Below are positions 34,709 through 43,122 of a DNA stretch of 64,000 nucleotides, piece after piece. Source of the DNA: Microbacterium arabinogalactanolyticum (GTDB lineage Bacteria; Actinomycetota; Actinomycetes; Actinomycetales; Microbacteriaceae); the NCBI RefSeq assembly GCF_030268005.1, contig NZ_BRZC01000004.1:310001-374000 (forward strand), in the 5' to 3' direction. Positions within the stretch are counted from its first letter, which is position 1; the number at the start of each line of letters is the position of its first letter. A program made the translations under genes and the position numbers. The notes beneath the pieces are model-generated. The model did no database searches. It was not told the DNA's origin and saw only the letters and a list, made by a program, of their open reading frames with translations.

Positions 34709-36253
34709 TCAGCCGGCCGAGCCGTTCCGGGACGGCTTCAGCGTGGTGAGCGCGACGATGATCGCCCCGATCACCAGGAGCGCTCCGATGATGGAGGTCG
34801 TGACGACGCCCGAGCCGAAGGCAGCCGTCGCGGCGTCCCACAGCGCCGTACCGAGCCGGCCGGGCAGCTCCTGAGCGGCGGTGTAGGCGCCGGCGAGGGT
34901 CTCCCGGGCATGCGCGGCCAGCTCCGAGGGCACTCCGTCCGGGATCACGAGCGCACCGCGGTAGAACGCGGTGATGATGCCCCCGAGCACAGCCGTGCCG
35001 AGCACCGCGCCGAGCTCGTACGCCGTCTCGGAGACGGCACTCGCAGCCCCGGCCTTCTCAGCCGGTGCATGAGCGAGGATCAGCTCGTTCGAGATGGTCT
35101 CGGCCGCGCCGATGCCGATGCCGAGCACCATGAAGGCGACCAGCAGCCAGCCGACGCTGTTCAGGCCCGCGGTGGCGGCGACGATCACGTAGCCGAGCGC
35201 CGACAGCGACAGGCCGACGGGTACCACGATGTGCGGCGCGACCCGCCGCGAGATGGGCACGACACCCAGACCCGCGATGATCATCGCCACCATCCCGGGC
35301 ACGAGAGCCAGGCCCGCGACCATGGGCGAGAGCCCGATCACCAGCTGCAGCTGCTGCGAGACGAAGTAGAGGAATCCGACCAGCGCGATCACGCTCAGCA
35401 GGTTCACGAGGATCGCACCGCTGAAGCCGCCCCGACGGAACAGCGTCATGTCGAGCATCGGGTTCTCCGCGCGACGCATCCGGCGGACGAAGAGGAATCC
35501 GGCGAACACGCCGACGAGCAGGAAGATCGCGGCGGCGAGGTTGGGGCCGTCCACGGCGAAGGACTTGATCGCGAAGACCACCGGGATCATCGCCGCCATC
35601 GACAGCACGATGCCGATCGGGTCGATCCGTCCCGGGTTCGGGTCGCTGCTCTCGGGCAGCAGCCACAGGCCGCCGATCAGCAGCGGGATGAGCACGGGCA
35701 CGGCGATGAGGAACACTGAGCTCCAGCCGAAGTGCTCGAGCAGGAAGCCGCCGACGACCGGCCCGAGCGCGGAGCCCGCCGAGAACGCCGACGCCCACAC
35801 CGCGATGGCGAGGCGCCGCTGATCGCGGTTGCGGAAGATGGAGCGCAGCAGCGACAGGGTCGAGGGCATGAGCATCGCGCCGAACACGCCGAGCGCGGCC
35901 CGCGCGGCGATGAGCAGCCCGGCCGAGGGGGCGAAGGCCGCGAGAGCGGAGACGGCAGCGAAGCCGGTGGCGCCGATCAGCAGCATCCGCCGGCGTCCGA
36001 ACCGGTCGCCGAGCACGCCCATCGTGACGAGCAGGCCCGCGAGCACGAGCGAGTAGACGTCGATGATCCAGAGCTGCTCGGCGCCGCTGGGCTGCAGAGA
36101 CACCGAGATCTCGGGCAGCGCGAACGCGAGCACCGTGTTGTCGACCGACACCAGCAGCACCGGGAGCATGAGCACCGCGAGCGCGGCCCAGCCGCGCAGA
36201 CCGACGCGGGGTCCGTCGACTCCGGTGAGGTCGATGGGTGCAGTGGCGGGCAT
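34709..36253 (-). CDS. DHA2-family MFS drug transporter (14 helices)
   Basis: A 514-residue proton-driven multidrug exporter of the QacA/EmrB/SmvA type with about 14 membrane helices. [20 protein letters not shown] is the DHA2 motif D1 region in helix 1. [12 protein letters not shown] is motif A, and the GxxxGPxxGG-like motif C appears as [19 protein letters not shown] in helix 5. The start MPATAP has GGAGGA five bases upstream. It is divergent from a TetR gene with a dyad between, so it is very likely repressed by that protein and induced by its ligand. Confidence 0.93.
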   Translation of the reverse strand: MPATAPIDLTGVDGPRVGLRGWAALAVLMLPVLLVSVDNTVLAFALPEISVSLQPSGAEQLWIIDVYSLVLAGLLVTMGVLGDRFGRRRMLLIGATGFAAVSALAAFAPSAGLLIAARAALGVFGAMLMPSTLSLLRSIFRNRDQRRLAIAVWASAFSAGSALGPVVGGFLLEHFGWSSVFLIAVPVLIPLLIGGLWLLPESSDPNPGRIDPIGIVLSMAAMIPVVFAIKSFAVDGPNLAAAIFLLVGVFAGFLFVRRMRRAENPMLDMTLFRRGGFSGAILVNLLSVIALVGFLYFVSQQLQLVIGLSPMVAGLALVPGMVAMIIAGLGVVPISRRVAPHIVVPVGLSLSALGYVIVAATAGLNSVGWLLVAFMVLGIGIGAAETISNELILAHAPAEKAGAASAVSETAYELGAVLGTAVLGGIITAFYRGALVIPDGVPSELAAHARETLAGAYTAAQELPGRLGTALWDAATAAFGSGVVTTSIIGALLVIGAIIVALTTLKPSRNGSAG

Positions 36254-36269
36254 GATGTCCTCCGATAAC

Positions 36270-36293
36270 TTAACCGTCCAGCTGGTACAGTAA
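36270..36293. promoter_or_regulatory. TetR-type operator dyad
   Basis: TTA-N5-CCAGCTGG-N5-TAA is a 24-base partial palindrome centred on a perfect CCAGCTGG core. It lies between the divergent DHA2 and TetR genes, 17 bases from the DHA2 start, where bound TetR would block its promoter. Confidence 0.6.
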
Positions 36294-36353
36294 CAGATGT
36301 CGGCCTGATCGGATGCTGTGCAGCCGGCGCCCGCGACGAGCAAGGAGTCCCCG

Positions 36354-36914
36354 ATGTCCCGCCCTCCCCTGGCGCGCGAACGCGTGCTCGACGCCTACGA
36401 GTCGATCCTGATCGCGGACGGCGAGCGGGCCGCGACGCTCGACGCCACAGCTCAGGCCGCGGGCGTCTCCAAGGGCGGTCTGCTCTATCACTTCGCCTCG
36501 AAGGACGATCTGGCCGCAGGACTCGCCGAACGCCTCGCCGTGCTCACGGATCAGGACCTGGAGCGCATGCGGGAAGCACCGGACGGGCCCGTCGCCTACT
36601 ACATCCGCACCTCGGTGATGGAGGACGACGCCCTGGATCGGGCGCTCATCGCGACCACGCGGCTGGCTCAGGGCGGCTCCTCCGCCGCATCCGCCGCGCT
36701 GCGCGAGGTGCGCCGCCGATGGGCGGATGCGATCCGGCCGCATGTGCGCGACGAGACCGCCCTGGACCTGGTGATGCTGCTGAGCGATGGGCTGTACTTC
36801 AACAACTCGCTCTCCGAGCCCGTGGACGGACGCGTCTCGGCAGACGACGGGTTCGTGCCGACCGGCGCAGCGCTGGCGCGGCTCATCGAGCTCGTGCGCA
36901 GCTCGACGGCCTGA
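36354..36914 (+). CDS. TetR/AcrR-family regulator
   Basis: A 186-residue repressor. The N-terminal HTH reads RERVLDAYESILIADG, then TLDATAQAAGVSKGGLLYHFASKDDL, the hallmark TetR recognition helix followed by YHF. The C-terminal helical domain for ligand binding and dimerisation is normal in length. AAGGAG precedes the ATG. It is divergent from the DHA2 exporter and most likely its local repressor. Its stop converges with the sigma factor gene, five bases apart. Confidence 0.95.
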   Translation: MSRPPLARERVLDAYESILIADGERAATLDATAQAAGVSKGGLLYHFASKDDLAAGLAERLAVLTDQDLERMREAPDGPVAYYIRTSVMEDDALDRALIATTRLAQGGSSAASAALREVRRRWADAIRPHVRDETALDLVMLLSDGLYFNNSLSEPVDGRVSADDGFVPTGAALARLIELVRSSTA

Positions 36915-36919
36915 GCTCC

Positions 36920-38146
36920 CTATTCGCCGGCGGCGAGCAGCCGGCGCCCCAGATGGCGGCGCACCGCCGAGTCCTCGGTGAGGCCGATCGCCTCGCGCAG
37001 ATCGCGTCGCGCTCCCGCCATGTCACCGCAGCGGATGCCGAGCTCGCCGCGCACGGCGAAGGCCTGCGCTGCCAGCGGCCCCCGGAACAGCACCTCGTCG
37101 GCGTCCAGCTCCAGCCGGACCCCCTCGGCTCCGATCCCCTCCGCGTAACCGCGGGCGACGATCCGCGCCAGCCGGGCCGACGGAGACGGCCACTGCTCGA
37201 CCAGCCCGTCGTAGAACCGTGCGATCGACGGCCAGTCCGTCGCCTCCCACGTCGGCGCGATCGCGTGCAGCCCGGCGATGCCCGCCTGCAGCGCGAAGCG
37301 ACCCGTCCCGTGCTGGAGTGCGTCCGTGGCCAGCCGCTCCCCCTCCGCGATCAGCCGGCGATCCCACAGCGCCCGGTCCGCCTCGGCGAGGGCCACGAGC
37401 TCACCCGAGGGATCCACCCGAGACGGTCGCCGCGCCTCGGTGAGCAGCACGAGGGCGAGCAGTCCCTGCGCCTCGGCGTCGTCGCCCGCGATGCGCAGCG
37501 CGTCCCTGGCGAGGTCGACGGCGTCACGGCAGAGCACGCGCCCCTCATCGCTCGTCGGCGCCGCATAGCCCGTCGTGTAGAGCAGGGCGATCACCGACAG
37601 GGCGTCGGGCATGCGCGTGCGCACCTGATCGTCATCCCGGACCGCGAATCGGATCTCGGAGTCGTGCAGGCGCTTCTTGGCGCGGGTCAGCCGCGCTGCC
37701 ATGGTCGTCTCCGACACCAGCAGCATGGCCGCGACGTCCCGGGTCGGAACACCGCACGCGAAACGCAGTGCGAGTGCGAGCCTGGTCTCCTCGGGCAGAT
37801 CGGGATGGCAGACCGTGAGGATGAGCTCCAGCCTCTCGTCCCCGGTGAAGGAGAACGCGTCCAGATCGGCGTCATCGACGATCCGGGCATCCGCCGCCAG
37901 GGTGGGCAGGGCGCGGGCGGCGGTGCGCTCCCGCCGGATCGCATCGACGGCGATGCGGCGCGCCGCGGTGGTGATCCAGGCCGACGGCGCGCGCAGCTCC
38001 ACACCGGATCTCTCCTGCGCGATGGCCCGGAGGAAGGCGTCCTGCACGGCGTCCTCGGCCAGCTGCAGGTCGCCGGTGTACGCGGTGACCGCCCCGAGGA
38101 TGCGTCCCGCATCTGCGCGGAACGCATCCTCGATGCGGCTCGTCAT
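36920..38146 (-). CDS. ECF42-type RNA polymerase sigma factor with C-terminal extension
   Basis: A 408-residue ECF sigma factor. Region 2 contains DLQLAEDAVQDAFLRAI, region 4 contains LRFACGVPTRDVAAMLLVSETTMAARLTRAKKR split over the HTH. A C-terminal extension of about 220 residues with TPR-like helices follows, the DUF6596/ECF42 arrangement. No anti-sigma factor is near. Instead the gene follows a YCII (DGPF) gene by 13 bases, the defining context of ECF42. An ATG at 38146 with GAGG seven bases upstream is chosen over an in-frame GTG two codons earlier. A matching ECF42-like promoter lies before the YCII gene, so autoregulation is likely. Confidence 0.93.
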   Translation of the reverse strand: MTSRIEDAFRADAGRILGAVTAYTGDLQLAEDAVQDAFLRAIAQERSGVELRAPSAWITTAARRIAVDAIRRERTAARALPTLAADARIVDDADLDAFSFTGDERLELILTVCHPDLPEETRLALALRFACGVPTRDVAAMLLVSETTMAARLTRAKKRLHDSEIRFAVRDDDQVRTRMPDALSVIALLYTTGYAAPTSDEGRVLCRDAVDLARDALRIAGDDAEAQGLLALVLLTEARRPSRVDPSGELVALAEADRALWDRRLIAEGERLATDALQHGTGRFALQAGIAGLHAIAPTWEATDWPSIARFYDGLVEQWPSPSARLARIVARGYAEGIGAEGVRLELDADEVLFRGPLAAQAFAVRGELGIRCGDMAGARRDLREAIGLTEDSAVRRHLGRRLLAAGE

Positions 38147-38159
38147 CGTCACGCCTCGG

Positions 38160-38525
38160 TCAGCCCCGCATCGCCGTCACGTCGAGCACCGGATGCACGT
38201 CGAGCCAGCCTCCGGTGGGGACGAGAGCGGCGAGCTCCTTCGCCTGCTCGACCGAGTCGGCGGTGAAGGTGTAGAACCCGGTGACGACCTCGCGCGTCTC
38301 ACCGAACGGGCCGTCGGTGTAGACGGGCCCTTCGGCGGAGGGCCGGATGCGGAACGCCTCGGACTGCGCACGCAGGGGCACTCCGGCGGTGAGGCGCTGC
38401 CCCGCCGCGGCGACCGCCGCCTGGAACGCCTTGTGCCCCTCGAGGTCGGCGTCCAGCTGCGCCGGAGTGCGCGTGGAGTAGTCCCATTCGGGCTCGTGGA
38501 TGATGATCATGTACTCGTCGGACAT
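38160..38525 (-). CDS. YCII-related (DGPF) protein
   Basis: A 121-residue protein of the YCII/DGPFAETKE family. YMIIIHEPEWDY opens the fold and YTDGPFGETREVVTGFYTF is the name-giving DGPF motif. Such proteins accompany ECF42 sigma factors; their biochemical role is unknown. AAGGAGA precedes the ATG. The stop lies 13 bases before the sigma factor start, so the two are one operon. Confidence 0.94.
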   Translation of the reverse strand: MSDEYMIIIHEPEWDYSTRTPAQLDADLEGHKAFQAAVAAAGQRLTAGVPLRAQSEAFRIRPSAEGPVYTDGPFGETREVVTGFYTFTADSVEQAKELAALVPTGGWLDVHPVLDVTAMRG

Positions 38526-38580
38526 CGTGTCTCCTTCGTCGTGCGGGCGCGTGACCCGCTGAGGTGTCGAACACCGATAT

Positions 38581-38607
38581 GACGTGCGGGCGCCCGGGGA
38601 ATCGACA
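38581..38607 (-). promoter_or_regulatory. Likely ECF42-dependent promoter
   Basis: On the minus strand TGTCGA (38607-38602) is followed after exactly 17 bases by CGTC (38584-38581). As I recall, the published ECF42 promoter has TGTCGA at -35 and CG[A/T]C at -10, which this matches fully. It lies 56 bases before the YCII start. Confidence 0.7.
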
Positions 38608-38650
38608 GCCCGGCTGGATTCTTTCAGAACTTCTTCCCGGGCGGAACGGC

Positions 38651-38684
38651 GAACGACCCGCCCTCGCAAGAGGACGGGTCGTTC
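38651..38684. terminator. Terminator of serA
   Basis: Arms GAACGACCCG/CGGGTCGTTC plus inner CCTC/GAGG around a GCAA tetraloop, about 20 bases after the serA stop on the minus strand. It separates serA from the YCII promoter. Confidence 0.8.
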
Positions 38685-38704
38685 GGGACCTCATACGGCG
38701 CGGA

Positions 38705-40324
38705 TCAGACCTCGGTGATCTCGATCTGACGGAACAGATCGGCGTCGATCGCGGCGCTCACGTCGGCGAGCAGCTCGTCGGTGACCGGCGAGTCGAGCGT
38801 CAGGACGCTGAGCGCCTGGGCGCCTGCCGCCTCCCGGGCGATCTGCATGCCTGCGATGTTGATGCCCGCCTCGCCGAACTTCTGGCCGTAGACGGCCACG
38901 ATGCCCGGGCGGTCGGTGTAGGTCATCACGACGTGGTGCTTCTCGATGGGGAGCTCGATCGCGTGCCCGTTGATGGACACCAGCTTCTCGATCTGCTTCG
39001 GGCCGGTCAGCGTGCCCGACACGGCGAGCTGGCTGCCGTCGGAGAGGGCACCGCGGAGCGTGATGACGTTGCGGTACTCCTCGCTGATGTCGTCCTGCAG
39101 CAGGCGCACGGCCACGCCGCGCTGCTCGGCCAGCAGCGGTGCGTTCACGTACGAGACGTTGTCGCTGACGATGTTGGTGAACACGCCCTTGAGCGCGGCG
39201 AGCTTGAGCACGCTCACGTCGTAGTCGTTCAGCTCACCGTGCACCTCGACGTCGAGGCTGGTCAGCGGCGACTGCGACAGGGCGGAGAAGATCTGACCGA
39301 GCTTCTCGACCAGAGCGATGCCGGGGCGCACGTACGGGTCGATCACGCCACCGGCGACGTTCACGGCATCCGGCACCAGGTCGCCGCCGAGCGCGAGACG
39401 CACGGAGCGGGCGACGGACACGCCGGCCTTCTCCTGAGCCTCCTCGGTGCTCGCACCCAGGTGCGGGGTGACGACCACGTTCGGCAGGCTCAGCAGAGCC
39501 TGCGCGGTGCTGCCCTCGACCGGCGGCTCGGAGGTGAAGACGTCGAGGCCGGCGCCGGCGATCTCACCGGAGACGAGGGCCTCGTGCAGATCGGCCTCGT
39601 CGATCAGGCCACCGCGGGCGACGTTGACGACGAACGCCGTCGGCTTCATGGCGGCGAACTGCTCCGCGGCGATCATGCCCGTGGTCTCGGGGGTCTTCGG
39701 CATGTGGATGGTGAGGAAGTCGGCCTCGGCGACCAGCTCGTCGAGCGACACCAGCTGCACGCCCAGCTGCTGCGCACGCGCGCTCGTGACGTAGGGGTCG
39801 TACGCGATCACGCGCATGTCGAAGGCGTTCAGGCGGGCGGCGACGAGAGCGCCGATGCGGCCGAGCCCCACGATTCCGACGGTCTTCTCGAAGAGCTCCG
39901 CACCCGTGAACGAGCTGCGCTTCCATGCACCGCCGGAGAGCGAGGCGTGCGCGGCCGGGATGCGGCGCGCGAGGCTCAGGATGTGGCCGATCGTCAGCTC
40001 TGCGGCCGAGACGATGTTCGAGGTAGGTGCGTTCACCACCATGACGCCGGCGGTCGTGGCCGCCTTGATGTCGACGTTGTCGAGGCCGACGCCCGCGCGT
40101 GCGATGACCTTCAGCTTGGGCGCGTGCGAGAGCGCCTCGGCGTCGACCTTCGTCGCAGAGCGGACCAGCACGGCATCCGCGTCGGCGAGGGCGGCGAACA
40201 GCGCCTCGCGGTCGGTGCCGTCGACGTTGCGCACCTCGAAGTCCGGCCCGAGCGCCTCGATCGTGGCGGGCGAGAGGACTTCGGCGATGAGAACGACGGG
40301 CTTGGATGCGGACTGGTTCGACAC
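38705..40324 (-). CDS. serA: D-3-phosphoglycerate dehydrogenase
   Basis: A 539-residue type 1 PGDH that makes the first step of serine synthesis. GIVGLGRIGALVAARLNAF is the NAD-binding Rossmann motif, with catalytic segments VARGGLIDEADL and TPHLGASTEEAQ (His). An intervening domain of about 130 residues and a C-terminal ACT domain (HHVVMTYTDRPGIVAVYGQ) follow, as in the long M. tuberculosis enzyme, where the ACT domain gives serine feedback. The GTG start has GAAGGAT six bases upstream. The frame extends 25 codons further without a ribosome site. Confidence 0.97.
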   Translation of the reverse strand: MSNQSASKPVVLIAEVLSPATIEALGPDFEVRNVDGTDREALFAALADADAVLVRSATKVDAEALSHAPKLKVIARAGVGLDNVDIKAATTAGVMVVNAPTSNIVSAAELTIGHILSLARRIPAAHASLSGGAWKRSSFTGAELFEKTVGIVGLGRIGALVAARLNAFDMRVIAYDPYVTSARAQQLGVQLVSLDELVAEADFLTIHMPKTPETTGMIAAEQFAAMKPTAFVVNVARGGLIDEADLHEALVSGEIAGAGLDVFTSEPPVEGSTAQALLSLPNVVVTPHLGASTEEAQEKAGVSVARSVRLALGGDLVPDAVNVAGGVIDPYVRPGIALVEKLGQIFSALSQSPLTSLDVEVHGELNDYDVSVLKLAALKGVFTNIVSDNVSYVNAPLLAEQRGVAVRLLQDDISEEYRNVITLRGALSDGSQLAVSGTLTGPKQIEKLVSINGHAIELPIEKHHVVMTYTDRPGIVAVYGQKFGEAGINIAGMQIAREAAGAQALSVLTLDSPVTDELLADVSAAIDADLFRQIEITEV

Positions 40325-40455
40325 AGGTATCCTTCGGGGCAGCACACGGTGGAGGGGCAGTCGATGCGCCGCACGCCGGCGGGGGCGCGATCGGGACACA
40401 CTTTACCCGAGCGGCATCCCCGCTCCCGACCGTGTGACGCCGGGCGTCCCCGCGG

Positions 40456-40809
40456 TCAGGAGCCGGTGAGCGCCGCCAGGTTGCGGATCACGTAGCTGAA
40501 GGTGTTCAGCAGGAAGACCGCGCTGAGCCCCAGGCCCGCGAGCAGCACCAGGACGAGCGCCCCGGTCGAACGCCGCCGTGTGAGGACGAGGACGACGGCG
40601 AAGACGGCCGCCGTGACCACTGAGGGCAGCAGCAGGACCACCCACCCGTAGCCCGACATCCCTCCGACGGAGAGCTGGACCGCATAGAAGACCGCCGTCC
40701 AGATGACGAAGGCGTAGGCGAGGCCGCCGAGTCCGATGAGGAACCCGCGCAGGGCGCTGCGGACGCGGCCGCCGTGCCGCGTGGTGTCGACCGATGCGTT
40801 CCCGCTCAC
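40456..40809 (-). CDS. Small membrane protein, 117 residues
   Basis: Not recognised. Three or four predicted membrane helices (for example GFLIGLGGLAYAFVIWTAVF and VLVLLAGLGLSAVFLLNTF). The GTG start overlaps the stop of the upstream gene (GTGA), so it is co-translated with the 168-residue membrane protein. Its stop is 131 bases from the serA start. Confidence 0.65.
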   Translation of the reverse strand: MSGNASVDTTRHGGRVRSALRGFLIGLGGLAYAFVIWTAVFYAVQLSVGGMSGYGWVVLLLPSVVTAAVFAVVLVLTRRRSTGALVLVLLAGLGLSAVFLLNTFSYVIRNLAALTGS

Positions 40810-41312
40810 AGCGCAGCACCTCCCCCGGAGACGACGAACGGCCAGGGCACGAGCAAGGCCGCGCCGGCGATCAGCCAGACGATCCGCACCCAGTCCTTCG
40901 CGCCGCGCGTGACGACGAGGACGGCGATGAACCACAGTGCCGGCGCCAGCACAGCGAGCCACAGCGCGGCCTGGTACAGGAACGCGGGGAGCGTGAACAT
41001 CACCGGCGCCTGCATCCCCACTCCCCCGATGACCCACCCGACGGTGTACAGGAGGTAGACGCCGCCGAGGATGCCGAGCGTGACCAGGGTCACGGTGCTG
41101 AGGCCCTGCGGTTCGTCATCGGCTCCGGCATCCGTCGCCTGCATCGTGGACGGATCGGATGCCGTCGACGGCGCGCCGTCGTGCTTCGACTCGGACGCGG
41201 GCCGCGGCGACTCCTGCGGCCGCGACCTGCGGGGTCGCATCTCCGGGCGGCGCGCTTCCAGCGCATCGTCCCCGTCCCAGCTGAGGGCGTCGTCGTCGCC
41301 GTCGGATCTCAT
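40806..41312 (-). CDS. Membrane protein with acidic N-terminus, 168 residues
   Basis: Not recognised. About 70 residues at the N-terminus are hydrophilic and charged (start MRSDGDDDALSWDGDDALEA) and probably disordered. Three hydrophobic helices follow (TLVTLGILGGVYLLYTVGWV, then LWLAVLAPALWFIAVLVV, then a last one). The pair with the 117-residue protein may form a membrane complex. It is divergent from the 308-residue gene. Confidence 0.7.
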   Translation of the reverse strand: MRSDGDDDALSWDGDDALEARRPEMRPRRSRPQESPRPASESKHDGAPSTASDPSTMQATDAGADDEPQGLSTVTLVTLGILGGVYLLYTVGWVIGGVGMQAPVMFTLPAFLYQAALWLAVLAPALWFIAVLVVTRGAKDWVRIVWLIAGAALLVPWPFVVSGGGAAL

Positions 41313-41385
41313 CGTTCCAGCGTACCGACGCGCGGGCCCCGCTCCCCACTATGCTCAGGGCGACACCACTTCCGGGGAGGAAACC

Positions 41386-42312
41386 GTGGCAGAGAGCAAG
41401 AACAAGGACGTCCGGCCCGATGCCGAGGCGCCCGCCGAGCGCACCTGGGTGCCCACGGCCGAGGCGAAGAAGAAGGCGACCACGTTCCGGTGGATCGCGG
41501 CGGCGCTGTGGCTGGTCGCCATCGTCGGCGAGGCGGTCAGCATCTTCTGGCTGCTGAAGCAGCGCGTGGTCACGGGCGCCGACGGCACCCTGGTGCGCGA
41601 CGACGACACCGGGCTGCTGCGCGAGGAGGGCGTCACCACGACCTTCCCGCAGTGGGCGTTCATCACCCTGCTCGTGCTGCTGGTCGTCATCGCGACCCTC
41701 TCGATCACCGGCTCGATCCTGTGGAAGAAGGCCAATCACCTCGACCCCGCGAAGAAGTCCGACGCCGTGCGTTTCTTCGTGCAGAACCAGCTGGGCGCGA
41801 TCATCGCGATCATCGCCTTCGTCCCGCTGATCATCATGGTCTTCCTGAACAAGGACATGAGCAAGGGACAGAAGACCACGGCCGGCATCGTCGGCATCGT
41901 GCTCGCCCTGCTCGCCACCTACATCGGCGTGGACTTCAAGCCCGCTTCGGTCGAGCAGTACACCGCCGACCAGTCCACCGTCATCCAACTGCTGGGCAAG
42001 GACCAGGTCACCTGGGTCGCCGGCGGCTCGGTGTACCACGTGTGCGACCAGGTCTCCGACATCCAGACCGGCAGCGAGATCCAGACCGGCACCACCGCCG
42101 AGGCCGTCGCCGCCCACAAGGAGCGCCTCACGCTGAAGTTCGCCTCAGAGCTGGAGAAGTGCGGCCTGCCGGTCCCCGAGAACGCCTCCGAGATCGCTGA
42201 TGCGCTGCGTCAGATCCAGGGCGGCACGACCGTCACGCTTCCCGCGCCCGTGTGGGGCGAGGGCGTCGAGCCCCCTGTCGAGGTGAAGGAGGCCGCACCC
42301 GCGGCGAACTGA
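41386..42312 (+). CDS. Conserved hypothetical membrane protein, 308 residues
   Basis: Not recognised by function. After a charged N-terminus come four membrane helices in about residues 33-175 (WIAAALWLVAIVGEAVSIFW; FITLLVLLVVIATLSITG; GAIIAIIAFVPLIIMVFL; TAGIVGIVLALLATYIGV). A soluble C-terminal domain of about 120 residues contains VAGGSVYHVCDQVSDIQTG. Lys-rich KEAKKKA-like and SKGQK loops suggest an inward orientation. GGGGAGG lies five bases before the GTG start. A strong terminator follows the stop. Confidence 0.75.
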   Translation: MAESKNKDVRPDAEAPAERTWVPTAEAKKKATTFRWIAAALWLVAIVGEAVSIFWLLKQRVVTGADGTLVRDDDTGLLREEGVTTTFPQWAFITLLVLLVVIATLSITGSILWKKANHLDPAKKSDAVRFFVQNQLGAIIAIIAFVPLIIMVFLNKDMSKGQKTTAGIVGIVLALLATYIGVDFKPASVEQYTADQSTVIQLLGKDQVTWVAGGSVYHVCDQVSDIQTGSEIQTGTTAEAVAAHKERLTLKFASELEKCGLPVPENASEIADALRQIQGGTTVTLPAPVWGEGVEPPVEVKEAAPAAN

Positions 42313-42321
42313 CCCGATCGC

Positions 42322-42369
42322 ACGAAGAAGAGGCCGTGCCCGGAGCTCCGGGCACGGCCTCTTCTTCGT
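42322..42369. terminator. Perfect 48-base palindrome terminator
   Basis: 24-base perfect arms centred between 42345 and 42346, with CGGAGCTCCG at the tip. It lies between the convergent 308-residue gene and cutC and can end both transcripts. Confidence 0.9.
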
Positions 42370-42375
42370 CTCCTG

Positions 42376-43122
42376 CTAGGCGGCGGAGCGCACGGCCCGG
42401 TCGAGCGCAGCACGGGCCGCGGCCACGATCGAGGAGTCCGTCGCATCGAAACCGATGATCCCGCCGCCGGGTCCGCTCGGCGCGGTGTCCCCCGAGTCCA
42501 CCCGGGCGGACAGATGCACGGCATCGACGCCGACCGCGATCAGTCGCGCGATGTCCTCGACGTGCACGCCGCCGCCGGGCATGACCTGCACACGGCCGGC
42601 CGAGCGTGCGACCAGGTCGCCGATCACGCCGATGCCGTGCACGCTGCGCGTGGCACCGCCGCTGGTGAGCACGCGATGCACGCCGAGCTCGATGAGCTCG
42701 TCCATGATCGCCAGGGGGTCGGGGGCGACATCGATCGCACGGTGGAACGACACCTCAGCGCCCTCCGCGGCGTCGATCCAGCGACGCATGGCGTCGCGGT
42801 CCACCCGGCCCTCCCGTGTCATCGCCCCGACGACCACGCCACCCGCGCCGCGTCGGACGATCTCACGGACGTCGGCCGCGACCAGGGCGACCTCGTCCGC
42901 GTCGTAGACGAATCCTCCCGGCCGCGGGCGCACCAGGGGTGCCACCCTGATGCCCGCGCCGGCGACGGCGAGGACGGCATCGACGGTTCCGGCCGACGGC
43001 GTCAGCCCGCCGGTCGCCGAGAGCGCCTGGCAGAGTTCGACACGGTCGGCGCCGGCGGCGAACGCGACGCGCGCTCCGGCGGCGTCCTGCACCGCGATCT
43101 CCAGCTGCGCGGCCCCGCTCAT
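42376..43122 (-). CDS. cutC: CutC-family TIM-barrel protein
   Basis: A 248-residue CutC protein. LEIAVQDAAGARVAFAAGAD, RVELCQALSATGGLTPS and MPGGGVHVEDI are the family blocks. CutC was first linked to copper tolerance in E. coli, but that link is disputed. Here the gene is the last of a sugar-uptake operon, with its start overlapping the GH29 stop by four bases. A role in carbohydrate metabolism, such as an aldolase-like or isomerase-like step on a barrel fold, is therefore as likely as copper handling; this is inference from context. Confidence 0.92.
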   Translation of the reverse strand: MSGAAQLEIAVQDAAGARVAFAAGADRVELCQALSATGGLTPSAGTVDAVLAVAGAGIRVAPLVRPRPGGFVYDADEVALVAADVREIVRRGAGGVVVGAMTREGRVDRDAMRRWIDAAEGAEVSFHRAIDVAPDPLAIMDELIELGVHRVLTSGGATRSVHGIGVIGDLVARSAGRVQVMPGGGVHVEDIARLIAVGVDAVHLSARVDSGDTAPSGPGGGIIGFDATDSSIVAAARAALDRAVRSAA

